The notes beneath the pieces are model-generated. The model searched no databases, had not been told where the DNA came from, and worked only from the letters and a program-made list of their open reading frames with translations. This document shows positions 34,665 to 43,387 of a DNA stretch of 64,000 nt, piece after piece. Made by a program: the position numbers and the translations under genes. Location: NCBI RefSeq assembly GCF_017741815.1, contig NZ_JAGHMF010000003.1, forward strand, positions 310,001 through 374,000, in the 5' to 3' direction. Source of the DNA: Rhizobium sp. 16-488-2b (GTDB taxonomy: Bacteria > Pseudomonadota > Alphaproteobacteria > Rhizobiales > Rhizobiaceae). Positions within the stretch are counted from its first letter, which is position 1, and the number at the start of each line of letters is the position of its first letter.

Positions 34665-36224
34665 CTACTCCTCGTGCGTCAGCCACTTCTGAATGACCGG
34701 AACATCGTCATCGCCAAGCAGGTGCCCCGTCGGGATGACGGTCGAATCGACGGTTGCGCCAGATGTCTTCAGCCGCGTTTCGAGGTCGCTCGCATACTTC
34801 CCATAGGCGTCCGTCTTGCCGCTGATGACAAGCAGATCTGTGCCCTTCAGGTCCGCATGCGGAAATTCGCTGAGCACGGGCATGGAGCGCAGCAGTACCG
34901 CTTTGTGAACGAGGTTCGGGTGCAGGTAGAGAAGCGAGTTCAGGAGATTGGCGCCGTTGGAATAGCCGACATAAACGAGCTTCTTCGGATCGAGCCCGTA
35001 GGATTTCACCGCGCCGTCGATGAAGGCGGCGAAAGCCTCCGCCTCGTTCTTAATGTCCTGCTGGTCGAAGGAAAACGGCGTGATGCGCTTGTACCAGCGC
35101 GGAATGCCTTCCTCCGTCGCGCGCCCGCGCACGCCGAGCAGCGTCGCGCGCGGCGCCACCTTGTGCAGCAGCGGCATCAGCGTCGTCTCGTTGCCACCCG
35201 AACCGTGCAGCAGCACCAGAACCGTGCCGTCAGGGTTCGGCGGCGTATAGAAACGGTGCACGAAGGGCAGTTCGCGATAATTGATCCGGGGCTCACCCGG
35301 CATCGAAAACTGCGGCAGAACCACCTTCAGGTCCTTGAGATCGGTAATCGGGTCCTTCGGCACGAACAGCTTTTCGCCAAGCGTCGCCGCCGGCTCATCC
35401 ACGGTCATGCCCGGCTTGTCGGTCGCAAGCTCGATTAGCGTGCCGCCCGGCTCGCGCACATAGAGCGAGCGGAAATACTTGCGGTCGTGCACGTTGATAT
35501 CAGACGCGCTTGCACCCTCGCTCTTCAGCGCATCATGAACCTTCGACAGCGCCGCGTCGTCCTCTGCGCGGAAGGCGACGTGGTCGAAGGTGCCGGTTCC
35601 GGGCGCGCTCGACCAGAAGCCCTTGGCGTTCCTGATGTCGACGATATCGCCGGACTGCGAGACCAGCCGGTCGATATTGCCGCGGTTTTCCTGGAAGCGA
35701 TAGCCGAAGTGGCTCTCGACGAAGGCCCGGCTCTTTTCCGGCTCCTCGGTCAGCATCGTCGTTCCGCGCACGCGCTGCACGGCGTGCTCGACCGGAATGC
35801 CGGCGCCATGCCAGGGAGCAGGCGATTTCAGCGCCGGCGTGCCGGCAAGCTTGACGATGATGTTGTCCGGATCCTTCAGGCGCAGCACCGGCTCGCCGAA
35901 TTCGTCGGCCGGACCTTCCGTGCGGACGCCGAAGCTCATCGCCCGCGTCAGCCAATAGCCGATGCTGGAAGGGTCGATCGCCAACGCCAGTTCGCTCAGT
36001 TGCCCGAACCCGGCCCGGCCAGGCGCGCCATCTTCCCAGACAAGGAATGTCACGAGCGAGCCCGGCGTAGCTTCCGCGTCACCATAGAAGAGGTGCAACT
36101 GCGTCGCGTCTTCGAAACCGGCCGTCTGTTTGACAAGCCGCATGCCGAGAAAGCCGGCATAGAAGTCGACGTTCGCCTGCACCTTTCGGGTCAGCAGCGT
36201 GATGTGATGTATGCCTGAAGCCAT
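34665..36224 (-). CDS. Fusion of ring-cleaving dioxygenase-like (MhqO-type) and alpha/beta hydrolase (MhqD-type)
   Basis: A 519-residue protein with two vicinal-oxygen-chelate domains (about 4-120 and 140-275) and a carboxylesterase-type hydrolase (about 320-519). Metal-ligand candidates are His6/His7 in GIHHITLL, His in FDHVAFRA and Glu in GGTLIELATD. The hydrolase nucleophile is Ser422 in VGYSNGANLL; GHLLGDDD carries the His. In Bacillus, separate MhqO and MhqD act together against quinones; this gene joins both. I choose the ATG at 36224, where homology begins; upstream ATGs in the same frame would run into the kinase gene ending at 36287. Confidence 0.82.
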   Translation of the reverse strand: MASGIHHITLLTRKVQANVDFYAGFLGMRLVKQTAGFEDATQLHLFYGDAEATPGSLVTFLVWEDGAPGRAGFGQLSELALAIDPSSIGYWLTRAMSFGVRTEGPADEFGEPVLRLKDPDNIIVKLAGTPALKSPAPWHGAGIPVEHAVQRVRGTTMLTEEPEKSRAFVESHFGYRFQENRGNIDRLVSQSGDIVDIRNAKGFWSSAPGTGTFDHVAFRAEDDAALSKVHDALKSEGASASDINVHDRKYFRSLYVREPGGTLIELATDKPGMTVDEPAATLGEKLFVPKDPITDLKDLKVVLPQFSMPGEPRINYRELPFVHRFYTPPNPDGTVLVLLHGSGGNETTLMPLLHKVAPRATLLGVRGRATEEGIPRWYKRITPFSFDQQDIKNEAEAFAAFIDGAVKSYGLDPKKLVYVGYSNGANLLNSLLYLHPNLVHKAVLLRSMPVLSEFPHADLKGTDLLVISGKTDAYGKYASDLETRLKTSGATVDSTVIPTGHLLGDDDVPVIQKWLTHEE

Positions 36225-36286
36225 TGAGGGGAGCCCGGATTGCATTGGGTACAGAAGGAGCGCGGAGATGAAGGTGAGGATAACAG

Positions 36287-37903
36287 TCATATCGTTGCGT
36301 TTGCTTGGTGCCTTGTTTGCTCTCCATAAAGAATTAGGGCATCTCCGCAAGGCTGCAAATCCAAAGTCTGAACATCCCGCAGCGCAAGTTCCAGCTGCTG
36401 CCGCGTCGGCGGCTTGATCATGTAGGCCCGCGCGCCAAGCCTTCTGGCACGCTCCATGTCGTCCTCATCGCTTGATGTGCTTAGGATGAAGGCCGGTATC
36501 GTCTTCAGCCGCGCGTCGCGCGAAAGCGCCTCAAGAACCTCGAACCCGTCCATGATCGGCATGTTGATATCGAGCAGGATGAGGTCGATCAAAGGATCGT
36601 GACCACCGGTTGCCCGCTCCTGCAGAAGCCGCATCGCCTCAAGGCCGTTCGAAGCGAGATGCAGGTTGAACGTCACCTTCTCCCGCTTCATCAGCTTGAT
36701 CTTCAGAAGCTGAACATCTGCCGGACTGTCTTCGACCAGCAGAACCTCGGCCACCCGGCCGATCCTATCAGCGCGCTGCTCTTCTTGCCGTGGGCTTGCC
36801 GCGTCGGCCGGCGCCTTGTCCGCCTCACTCAAGGCCAGCGGCAGCTCCATGATGAAGGTGGTGCCCCCACCACCATCGGCATCCTCGCACCAGATGGCGC
36901 CGCCATGCAGCTGCGCAATCCGACGGCAAATCGCCAGCCCGAGCCCCGTTCCCTCGATGCCGCGCCCGACCAGCCGCTTGAACGGCTGGAAGATCAGTTC
37001 GCGATGATCACGAGCGATGCCGGGCCCGTTGTCGCTGACGGCGATCCGGCAGAGCATGCCTTCGCCTTGTGCCGAGATCCGCACGCGCGGCACCTCGTCC
37101 TCGCAATATTTGATGGCGTTGGAGATGATGTTCTGCAGCATCTGCACCAGAAGCGTCCCGTCGCCCATCACCTGGGGCAAGGGGCCGCGCTCGATCTCGG
37201 CGCCACGGCTGCTGATCTGTTCGCGCAGATTGCGCTCCACCTGGTCGACGATCGCCGACAGCGAGACCGGCTTGGCCTCGAGATCGCCGGAGGCCTCGAG
37301 CTTCGAGAAGCCCGACACCTTGACGATCAGCTCCTCCATGTGGTCGGCCGCGCTGAGCACGTAGCCGAGCAGGTCGTGATCGTCATGCGCGAGCGAGGGC
37401 GATGCCTGCAGCAGCCTGCTGAACGACTTGATCGTCCGCAGCGGCTCCTTCAGGTCGTGGGCCATGGCGCGGGTGAAAATCTCGAGTGATTGCTGCTTCT
37501 GCTCCAGCTTGGCCGCGAGATCGCCATGCATGATGGCGCTCTGGATGCAGCGGTGCAGCGTCTCCGGCGAAAGCGTGTCCTTGGTGAGATAATCCCGCGC
37601 GCCGCCCTTCATCACTTCGACGGCGATCGTCTCGCTGCCCTGGCCAGTCAGCATGATCACGTTGGCGGAGGGGTCGAGCTTCAATATCTCCTCGAGCACA
37701 CCGACGCCGTCGCGGCCCGGCAGCGAGTAGTCGAGCAACACGCAATCCGGCCGCTTCTGCGCGTTGAGCGCTATGCCCTCGTCGCCGTTTTCAGCCTCGT
37801 AGACCACATAGTTCGCGCCCGGCGCGCGTGCCAGCATCCGCCGGTAAACTTCGCGGTCGTCGATATTGTCGTCGATAACCAGTACCGCGCTGCCCTCGGC
37901 CAT
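36287..37903 (-). CDS. Hybrid histidine kinase: receiver - kinase - receiver
   Basis: A 538-residue soluble protein. An N-terminal receiver has Asp58 in VLLDYSLPGRDG; a HisKA domain has His149 in MAHDLKEPLRTIKSF; an ATPase domain has LQNIISNAIKYC and DNGPGIARD; a second receiver near the C terminus has ILLDINMPIMDG. There is no membrane or known sensor domain, so input probably arrives as phosphate from a partner. The ATG at 37903 fits GGAGGGG seven bases upstream. It follows the single receiver gene after 2 bases. Confidence 0.87.
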   Translation of the reverse strand: MAEGSAVLVIDDNIDDREVYRRMLARAPGANYVVYEAENGDEGIALNAQKRPDCVLLDYSLPGRDGVGVLEEILKLDPSANVIMLTGQGSETIAVEVMKGGARDYLTKDTLSPETLHRCIQSAIMHGDLAAKLEQKQQSLEIFTRAMAHDLKEPLRTIKSFSRLLQASPSLAHDDHDLLGYVLSAADHMEELIVKVSGFSKLEASGDLEAKPVSLSAIVDQVERNLREQISSRGAEIERGPLPQVMGDGTLLVQMLQNIISNAIKYCEDEVPRVRISAQGEGMLCRIAVSDNGPGIARDHRELIFQPFKRLVGRGIEGTGLGLAICRRIAQLHGGAIWCEDADGGGGTTFIMELPLALSEADKAPADAASPRQEEQRADRIGRVAEVLLVEDSPADVQLLKIKLMKREKVTFNLHLASNGLEAMRLLQERATGGHDPLIDLILLDINMPIMDGFEVLEALSRDARLKTIPAFILSTSSDEDDMERARRLGARAYMIKPPTRQQLELALRDVQTLDLQPCGDALILYGEQTRHQANATI

Positions 37904-37905
37904 GA

Positions 37906-38331
37906 TCACCCCTCCAGAGGCAATATGGCGATCTCGAACCAGTATTCCTTCAGCCTCTGGATCGCCGCGAACAGACCGTCGAGATCGACAGGCTTCTGGA
38001 CATAGGTGTTGGCGCCGAGCGCGTAGCAGCCCTCGATATCGCGCTCGTCGTCAGATGTGGTCAGGATCACCACCGGGATTTTCCGCCAGGCCGGGTTGGA
38101 CTTGATCGCCTCCAGCGTCTTGCGGCCATCGAGCCCCGGCATGTTGAGGTCGAGCAGGATGAGGCCCGGCCGTGTTTCCATCGTCGCCAGCAGATCAAGC
38201 GCCTGCTGGCCCGATGGCGCCCATTGCACCGGGTTCTTGAGCTTGGCGCGCTTGAAGGCGCGGATCGTTGCTTCGTAATCGTCCTCGCTGTCTTCGACGA
38301 TCAGGATCGGCTGTGATTCACGGTGCTGCAT
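37906..38331 (-). CDS. Single-domain response regulator
   Basis: A 141-residue CheY-like receiver, Asp61 in LILLDLNMPG, acidic pair ED/DD near 14-18 and Lys in YVQKPVD. It has no output domain. The type (IVEDSEDDYEAT at the start) is common next to phytochrome-like kinases. It overlaps the upstream kinase gene by 14 bases and lies 2 bases before the next, so kinase, receiver and hybrid kinase are one operon. AGGGGCAGC serves as ribosome site. Confidence 0.87.
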   Translation of the reverse strand: MQHRESQPILIVEDSEDDYEATIRAFKRAKLKNPVQWAPSGQQALDLLATMETRPGLILLDLNMPGLDGRKTLEAIKSNPAWRKIPVVILTTSDDERDIEGCYALGANTYVQKPVDLDGLFAAIQRLKEYWFEIAILPLEG

Positions 38332-40465
38332 GCTGCCCCTCGCGCTTGTGACCCAATGTAAAATAGAAGGTTGTGCCCTGGCCAACCTCTGACTCCAACC
38401 AGACGTCGCCCTCGTGACGGCCGATGATCTTGCGCACGAAGGTCAGCCCGGCGCCGGTGCCGTCGTCCGATTCCTGCGTCTTTTCCAGCCGCTTGAAGAT
38501 GCGGAAGATATCCTCGTGAAACTCGCGAGGAATGCCCTTGCCATTATCGCGCACGAAATAGACGTCGCTCGTCCGGCGCCCGTCTTCGCCGGTAAACTCG
38601 CCGACGTGACCGACGGTCACGACCGGCTCGGCCTTGTCGTTGTATTTCACGGCATTGGTGATCAGGTTGCGGTAGACCTCGGTCAGCCGCAGCGAATCGC
38701 AGACGACATCGGGAAGCTGGCCTTCGACCAGCACCTTCGCCCGCCGCTCTTCCAGATAAAGCTCCATGGTCGAGACCACGTCCTTGACGATCGCATTAAC
38801 ATCGGTGCGTTTCACCGCCAGCTGCTGGCGCCCGATGCGCGAGAAATAGAGCAGGTCGTTGACCAGCTTCTCCATGCGCTGGCTAAGCCGGACAATGCGG
38901 TTGATGCGGCGCACGCCGTCCTCGTCGAGCACCGTCTCGTAATCCTCGAGCAGAAAGCGGGAATGGTTGTGCATTCCGCGCAGCGGCTCCTTCAGGTCAT
39001 GCGAGGCGATATAGGCGAACTCGTCGAGATCGGAATTGCTGCGCTCCAGATCGGCTGTGTAGGCCTGAAGCTGGCGGAACATCGTCCGCAGCTGTTCCTC
39101 CTGCTGCACCCGCAGGCTGATGTCGCGCAGAATGGCGACGAAGGTGACCGTTGTCCCGGTACGGAAGGCGCTGAGCGACACATCGAGCGGGAATGTCTCA
39201 CCATTGCGCCGGATGCCCGAGATCGTACCCGTCGTCCCGGTCCCGCCTTCCTCGCTCAACAGCAGCGATCGCCGGAAATAGTCGTCGAGGCCCGCATGGA
39301 AGGTCTCCGGCAGCAGGATATGGACGCTCTCTCCGATCGCTTCCTTCGATGTCCGGCCGAACATCTCCTCGGCTGCCGGATTGAACAGCGAAATCTTGCC
39401 CTGCGGGTCCATGGCGACGATCGCGTTCGGCGTATTGCGGGTCACCGTGTCGAAACGGATTCGCTCGGCATCGAGGCTGTCGCTCTTGCGCTGGAAGAAG
39501 AACACGAAGGTCGCCACCAGCCAGAGCATGCCGACGGTGATGGCGCGGTTCGTCGCTTCGTAGCCATAGCCTTCACCATGCCGGTCGACGGCGAGAAAAC
39601 CGAGCAGGATCAGAATGGAGCAGACGAAGGCCAGGTTGAACGGCGCCGTGCGGCTGTTGAACCACAGCGAGGTCAGGATCAGCGGCACATAGATCATGCC
39701 GTTCACCACCCCGAGCGGGGTGTAGAGATCGATCATCAGCCCGATGAAGCACAGCGCACCCGGCAGCCAGACGGGCATGCCGCCATGATGATCCGGCTGC
39801 AGCCACCAGGACCGCACCAGCATCGCCGAGCCGAGCAGCGTCACGCCGGCCGCGGTGTGCACCGCCATGCCGATGTTCGATCCCCAGCGATAGATGTGCT
39901 CGGTATGCATCGCGTATCCGGCTAGGGCCGCGATGCCGAGGCCGATCACCACATAGCCGACAAGCTCCTCGAACAGCCGCGCCTTGCCCTTCTGGTCCGG
40001 TGGGGTCAGCGCCAGAGCGAGGTTGGAGAAGAACATGACCACGGCGGTATTGAGCGCCATGCCGCCGCCGATGCGGCCAAAGAATGCCGGATCGACGAGA
40101 ATGCCGGCGAGAAAGCGCTCCATGATCTGCGGCTGCCGTCCGACGAATGTCAGCTCGATCAGCCGGACCCCGCTCATCGCGGCGGCAAGCGAAAACAGCA
40201 GGAAAGCGGCGAGCCGCGCGTTTGCGCTTGTATAGACCGAGATGACGAGCGCTATCCCGGTGAGGCAGAAGCAGATCGCCGTGTTGATCGCCATCGCCGG
40301 CGAATCCGGGATCAGGAAAAGAAGAGGCTCGATCTGCCGCACCCAGGCGAAAAGGATCACGGCGCCCAGCATGAGCAGCAGCACGCCGAGCACGATCGTG
40401 GTCAAACGGTGTCGTTCCTGGCGCCAGGGGGCACTCGTCCTTCGACCAATGATCGGCTTCACCAC
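38318..40465 (-). CDS. Membrane-bound PAS sensor histidine kinase
   Basis: A 715-residue kinase. About residues 20-330 contain about nine hydrophobic helices of an integral-membrane sensor. A PAS domain follows (about 345-460, RNTPNAIVAMDPQGKISLFN), then HisKA with His489 in ASHDLKEPLRGMHNHS, and an ATPase domain with YRNLITNAVKYND and DNGKGIPREFH. The kinase core resembles the phytochrome-associated HWE-free type with SHDLKEPLR. It probably phosphorylates the receiver encoded just downstream. What it senses is not known. Confidence 0.87.
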   Translation of the reverse strand: MVKPIIGRRTSAPWRQERHRLTTIVLGVLLLMLGAVILFAWVRQIEPLLFLIPDSPAMAINTAICFCLTGIALVISVYTSANARLAAFLLFSLAAAMSGVRLIELTFVGRQPQIMERFLAGILVDPAFFGRIGGGMALNTAVVMFFSNLALALTPPDQKGKARLFEELVGYVVIGLGIAALAGYAMHTEHIYRWGSNIGMAVHTAAGVTLLGSAMLVRSWWLQPDHHGGMPVWLPGALCFIGLMIDLYTPLGVVNGMIYVPLILTSLWFNSRTAPFNLAFVCSILILLGFLAVDRHGEGYGYEATNRAITVGMLWLVATFVFFFQRKSDSLDAERIRFDTVTRNTPNAIVAMDPQGKISLFNPAAEEMFGRTSKEAIGESVHILLPETFHAGLDDYFRRSLLLSEEGGTGTTGTISGIRRNGETFPLDVSLSAFRTGTTVTFVAILRDISLRVQQEEQLRTMFRQLQAYTADLERSNSDLDEFAYIASHDLKEPLRGMHNHSRFLLEDYETVLDEDGVRRINRIVRLSQRMEKLVNDLLYFSRIGRQQLAVKRTDVNAIVKDVVSTMELYLEERRAKVLVEGQLPDVVCDSLRLTEVYRNLITNAVKYNDKAEPVVTVGHVGEFTGEDGRRTSDVYFVRDNGKGIPREFHEDIFRIFKRLEKTQESDDGTGAGLTFVRKIIGRHEGDVWLESEVGQGTTFYFTLGHKREGQHAAP

Positions 40466-40628
40466 GCGTTGCTCTCCCGTCCGGCGGTTACTATTTCCAG
40501 AATTGAAAATTATTCAATATACATCTGCCGCGATAGTTGCGGCTTCGGCGCCGACCGGCAATATGCCCGTTACGGATGCTGTGCCCTGCGGTCGAACGGA
40601 GCGCCGGCGCGAGCACGGGAGGGTGGCA

Positions 40629-41003
40629 ATGCCGGCGGTATTTTATGTGGACGACAGCCGCGACGACCTGTTTTACGCACAATATGTCTGCCGCAAGGAA
40701 CGCCCCGACATCGCCCTTTCGTGCTTCCAGACCGCCGATGCCGCCTTCGAAGCGCTCTCTTTATGTCTCGCGGAAGGCATGTCTCTGCCGGCGCTCCTGA
40801 TCGTCGATCTCTACATGCCTCTCGATAGCGGCATCGGTCTCGTCATGCGCCTGCGCGCCGATCAACGCTTCGCCTCGATGCGAATCGCTGTCTGTTCCGG
40901 CTCGGACGCGACGGCGGATCGGGAGCGGGCCTTGGCCTGCGGGGCCGATCTATACGTCGAAAAACCGATCGACCTCAGTGCACTCGTGCGTCTCGGCCAA
41001 TAG
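40629..41003 (+). CDS. Single-domain response regulator
   Basis: A 124-residue CheY-like receiver: DD at 8-9 in FYVDDSRDD, Asp60 in LLIVDLYMPLDSG, Lys in YVEKPIDL. No output domain. It starts with GGGAGGGTGGC before the ATG and diverges from the membrane kinase gene (163-base gap), so it may share that regulatory region. Its kinase partner is not proven. Confidence 0.82.
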   Translation: MPAVFYVDDSRDDLFYAQYVCRKERPDIALSCFQTADAAFEALSLCLAEGMSLPALLIVDLYMPLDSGIGLVMRLRADQRFASMRIAVCSGSDATADRERALACGADLYVEKPIDLSALVRLGQ

Positions 41004-41082
41004 TCCATCAAAGACAATCGACTTTCTTAGGTATTTATGACGCAATGGTTGCAAGTCTCATTGACACGACTTTGGCTACATT

Positions 41083-41226
41083 TCACACTATACGCATGAA
41101 GCAGTGTGAGACGATGCTGGGGAGAGCCGTTTGACTTTGTTGACGAAACAACCCCGGCAAAATCCGTGAATGAAGCCTGTCGCCTTGCTGGTGCGCGAAG
41201 CGCGTCGCCGGCAGCATAGGACAGGC
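41083..41226. other. Structured intergenic region upstream of the LuxR-type gene
   Basis: The 413-base gap 41004-41416 has no convincing gene. It has an inverted repeat TCACACT (41083-41089) / AGTGTGA (41103-41109), then a nested stem: GCCTGTC (41175-41181) pairs with GACAGGC (41220-41226), TGCTG with CAGCA, and GCGC-GAA-GCGC at the tip. This may be an mRNA leader fold, a terminator for the receiver gene, or a small RNA. Confidence 0.4.
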
Positions 41227-41416
41227 GAATGCCGAGGGTAGGGGGGCGGAAGCGGATGTCGCATGCCGATTTTGTGATCGGCGTGTCGCGGCGGTTTCCC
41301 TCGAAACTCCGCACTCGGTCATTAACTGTATCAGTCTGGCGCGTGTCTCCAGAGTTCGGAGATGCCGCCCAACCGGTAATCAGAGGCACGTAGGAGCCAA
41401 GAAGCAGGAATGCGGA

Positions 41417-42121
41417 ATGAGTAGCGCGATGGCCCTTCCATTTCACGCTGGCCCGGAACTGGGGCGGGCGATCAACCGCACGGATTTCTTTCGACTTCTG
41501 AAGGCGGCCGCGCATCACTATGCTTTTGACAGCTTCGCGCTCGCCCGCATCTCCGAGGCGTCGCAGCCCTTCGGCGCGCGCGACATCATCATCACCAATG
41601 TCGCCGAGCGCCAGACCGGCTTCTTCGTCTACGCCATGGGCCGCGCGCTCGGCTTCATCAAATCCAAGGCCGCGCAGTTCCTGGCGACCCCTATGAGCGG
41701 CAAGGCCAACAATCTGGAGGGCTATCCTCCCGATCTCGTCCTCAACGAATTCGACACAAACAGCTTTCTGCTCATCCCGCTTTTCACGCCCGAGGGGCGT
41801 CGCTACTGTGTTGCCTTCAGCGGCAAGCGCCAGCAGCCGGACCAGGGCGAGGTCGCCGATATCTTGCTCGATACCATGCGGATTTTCGACAAGTTTTACG
41901 AGGAAATCCTGGTCAACGAGATGTCAGGCCGCTTGACCCAACGGGAGAGTGAAGTGGTTCGCTGGACCAGTGAAGGCAAGACATCGGCGGAGATCGCCAT
42001 CATTCTCGGTCTGTCGGAACACACCGTCAACTCGCACATCGCGGCGTCGGTCAGAAAGCTCGGCGCGGTAAATCGCGTCCACATGGTGGCGATGGCGTTG
42101 CGTATGGGACTTGTTTCGTGA
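41417..42121 (+). CDS. LuxR-family transcriptional regulator
   Basis: A 234-residue protein with an N-terminal domain of the autoinducer-binding size (about 15-160) and a C-terminal LuxR helix-turn-helix (RLTQRESEVVRWTSEGKTSA, then GLSEHTVNSHI, about 168-230). The N-terminal half lacks several residues typical of acyl-homoserine-lactone binding as far as I can see, and no synthase gene is nearby, so a solo or different ligand is possible. It overlaps the next receiver gene by 4 bases (GTGA). Confidence 0.82.
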   Translation: MSSAMALPFHAGPELGRAINRTDFFRLLKAAAHHYAFDSFALARISEASQPFGARDIIITNVAERQTGFFVYAMGRALGFIKSKAAQFLATPMSGKANNLEGYPPDLVLNEFDTNSFLLIPLFTPEGRRYCVAFSGKRQQPDQGEVADILLDTMRIFDKFYEEILVNEMSGRLTQRESEVVRWTSEGKTSAEIAIILGLSEHTVNSHIAASVRKLGAVNRVHMVAMALRMGLVS

Positions 42122-42573
42122 GCAAGAATGCTGAAGCGACATCGCAGACGGCTCCGGGCGAGGCGGTCAGGATTCTATTCGTCGATGACGAATTCATCGA
42201 ATTTCGCTCCCTGAAGAAGACCGTCGCGGCACTTACCGAGCCGAAGGTGCAGATGGACTACGCGCAATCGGTCAGCGATGCGCTGGCAAAGCTCAATAGC
42301 GACAGGTTCGACCTAATCCTGCTCGACAACCGACTGCTGCCGAACGCGGATTTTCGCGAGACCGTGCCGAAGCTGCGCGCCGCGAGCTACACCGGCCCGA
42401 TCGGCGTCATATCGATGGACGTGTCGGACAGCTACTTCCAGCAGTTCCAGGATTACGGCGTCGATTTCCGCATCGGCAAGGACGAGATCGACGTCGAGAC
42501 GCTGCAGCACATCATCCGCGAATATGTTCGCTATGACATGCCGGATGTCTGGAAGGACGATTACAACATCTAA
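42118..42573 (+). CDS. Response regulator receiver protein
   Basis: A 151-residue receiver domain with Asp70 in DLILLDNRLLPN, the acidic pair in FVDDEF and Lys in RIGKDEID. No output domain follows. It starts at GTG inside the stop of the LuxR-type gene, so the two proteins are translated together and may act in one pathway. The C-terminal YVRYDMPDVWKDDYNI is unusual for CheY-like proteins. It converges with a small kinase gene 7 bases away. Confidence 0.82.
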   Translation: MSKNAEATSQTAPGEAVRILFVDDEFIEFRSLKKTVAALTEPKVQMDYAQSVSDALAKLNSDRFDLILLDNRLLPNADFRETVPKLRAASYTGPIGVISMDVSDSYFQQFQDYGVDFRIGKDEIDVETLQHIIREYVRYDMPDVWKDDYNI

Positions 42574-42580
42574 CGGGCCA

Positions 42581-43276
42581 TCAAACGGGCAGGCGGATCG
42601 TGAACCGACTTCCCGTCTCCGCTGATGATGAGAGCGATATCGTGCCGCCGAGTGCGGTCACCAGCTCCCGTGCCGCTGCCAACCCGAGGCCCGGCCTTTT
42701 CACGGCGCCCTCCGGCAGCAGGCTCCAGAAAGCAGTGAACACGCTCTCCTGATGCTCGGGCGCGATGCCCGGGCCGTTGTCTGAAATATGGATCGTCCAA
42801 TGCGTGGCATCGACTTCCGCCTCGACCGTCAGGCGGCACGCCTCGTCGGCATCCGTGCGATGCATCAGCCCGTTCGCCATCACGTTCTTCAGCACGAGCC
42901 CCAGGATTCCCGCATCGGTCCGGATGCCGGGCAGGTCGCCCGTCTCGATCGTGGCCTTGGGCGCATCGACCTCGAAGCGCAGCTCCGCCCAGATCTGCGC
43001 AACCAGCAGCGTGGTGTCGACATCGCTGATCACAAGTCGCGGCGCGCCGGAAGCGAAGCTGATCAGCCCTTTCGTCAGCTCCTGCGCTGCCTGTGTCTTG
43101 GCAAGAATGGTGGTGAGATATTCCAGGTGCTCGGCATCGATCCTGTCGCCGATCTCGTCGATCAGAATCTCTGCATACATCGCGATGTGCCTGAGCGGCG
43201 ATTGCAGGTCGTGCGAGGCAATGGCGAGAAAGCGCTTGATGCGCGTTTCGTCGGTCTCTGTCGTCGATGGTGACAT
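42581..43276 (-). CDS. Small histidine kinase without sensor domain
   Basis: A 231-residue minimal kinase: His22 in IASHDLQSPLRHIAMY, an N box LKNVMANGLMHR, G1 box DNGPGIAPEHQE and G2 box GLGLAAARELV. No sensor or membrane segment. The frame is open to 43357, but 43311-43346 is a terminator of secDF, so the ATG at 43276 is used. It is convergent with the receiver at 42118 and could be its partner. Confidence 0.8.
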   Translation of the reverse strand: MSPSTTETDETRIKRFLAIASHDLQSPLRHIAMYAEILIDEIGDRIDAEHLEYLTTILAKTQAAQELTKGLISFASGAPRLVISDVDTTLLVAQIWAELRFEVDAPKATIETGDLPGIRTDAGILGLVLKNVMANGLMHRTDADEACRLTVEAEVDATHWTIHISDNGPGIAPEHQESVFTAFWSLLPEGAVKRPGLGLAAARELVTALGGTISLSSSAETGSRFTIRLPV

Positions 43277-43310
43277 GTCTCGTCCGCCGGATTTAAGCCC
43301 GGGCGGAGAA

Positions 43311-43346
43311 TAGAAAGCGGGCGCCGGTTCTGCAACCGGCGCCCGC
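43311..43346 (-). terminator. Rho-independent terminator of secDF
   Basis: On the minus strand a perfect 13-bp stem GCGGGCGCCGGTT/AACCGGCGCCCGC with a 4-base loop is followed by TTTCTA. It lies about 41 bases after the secDF stop codon and before the small kinase gene. Confidence 0.85.
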
Positions 43347-43387
43347 ATCAATTTCACGAAAGCAACCTGAAAAGGGTCGATCCTTTA

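Noticed and set aside
34369..34686. 105-codon minus-strand frame in the AT-rich gap
   Set aside because: No ribosome site, no recognisable domain, overlaps the real gene end at 34665, and composition changes along its length.
41027..41518. 163-codon minus-strand frame
   Set aside because: It crosses the start of the LuxR-type gene and structured intergenic DNA; no motif or ribosome site.
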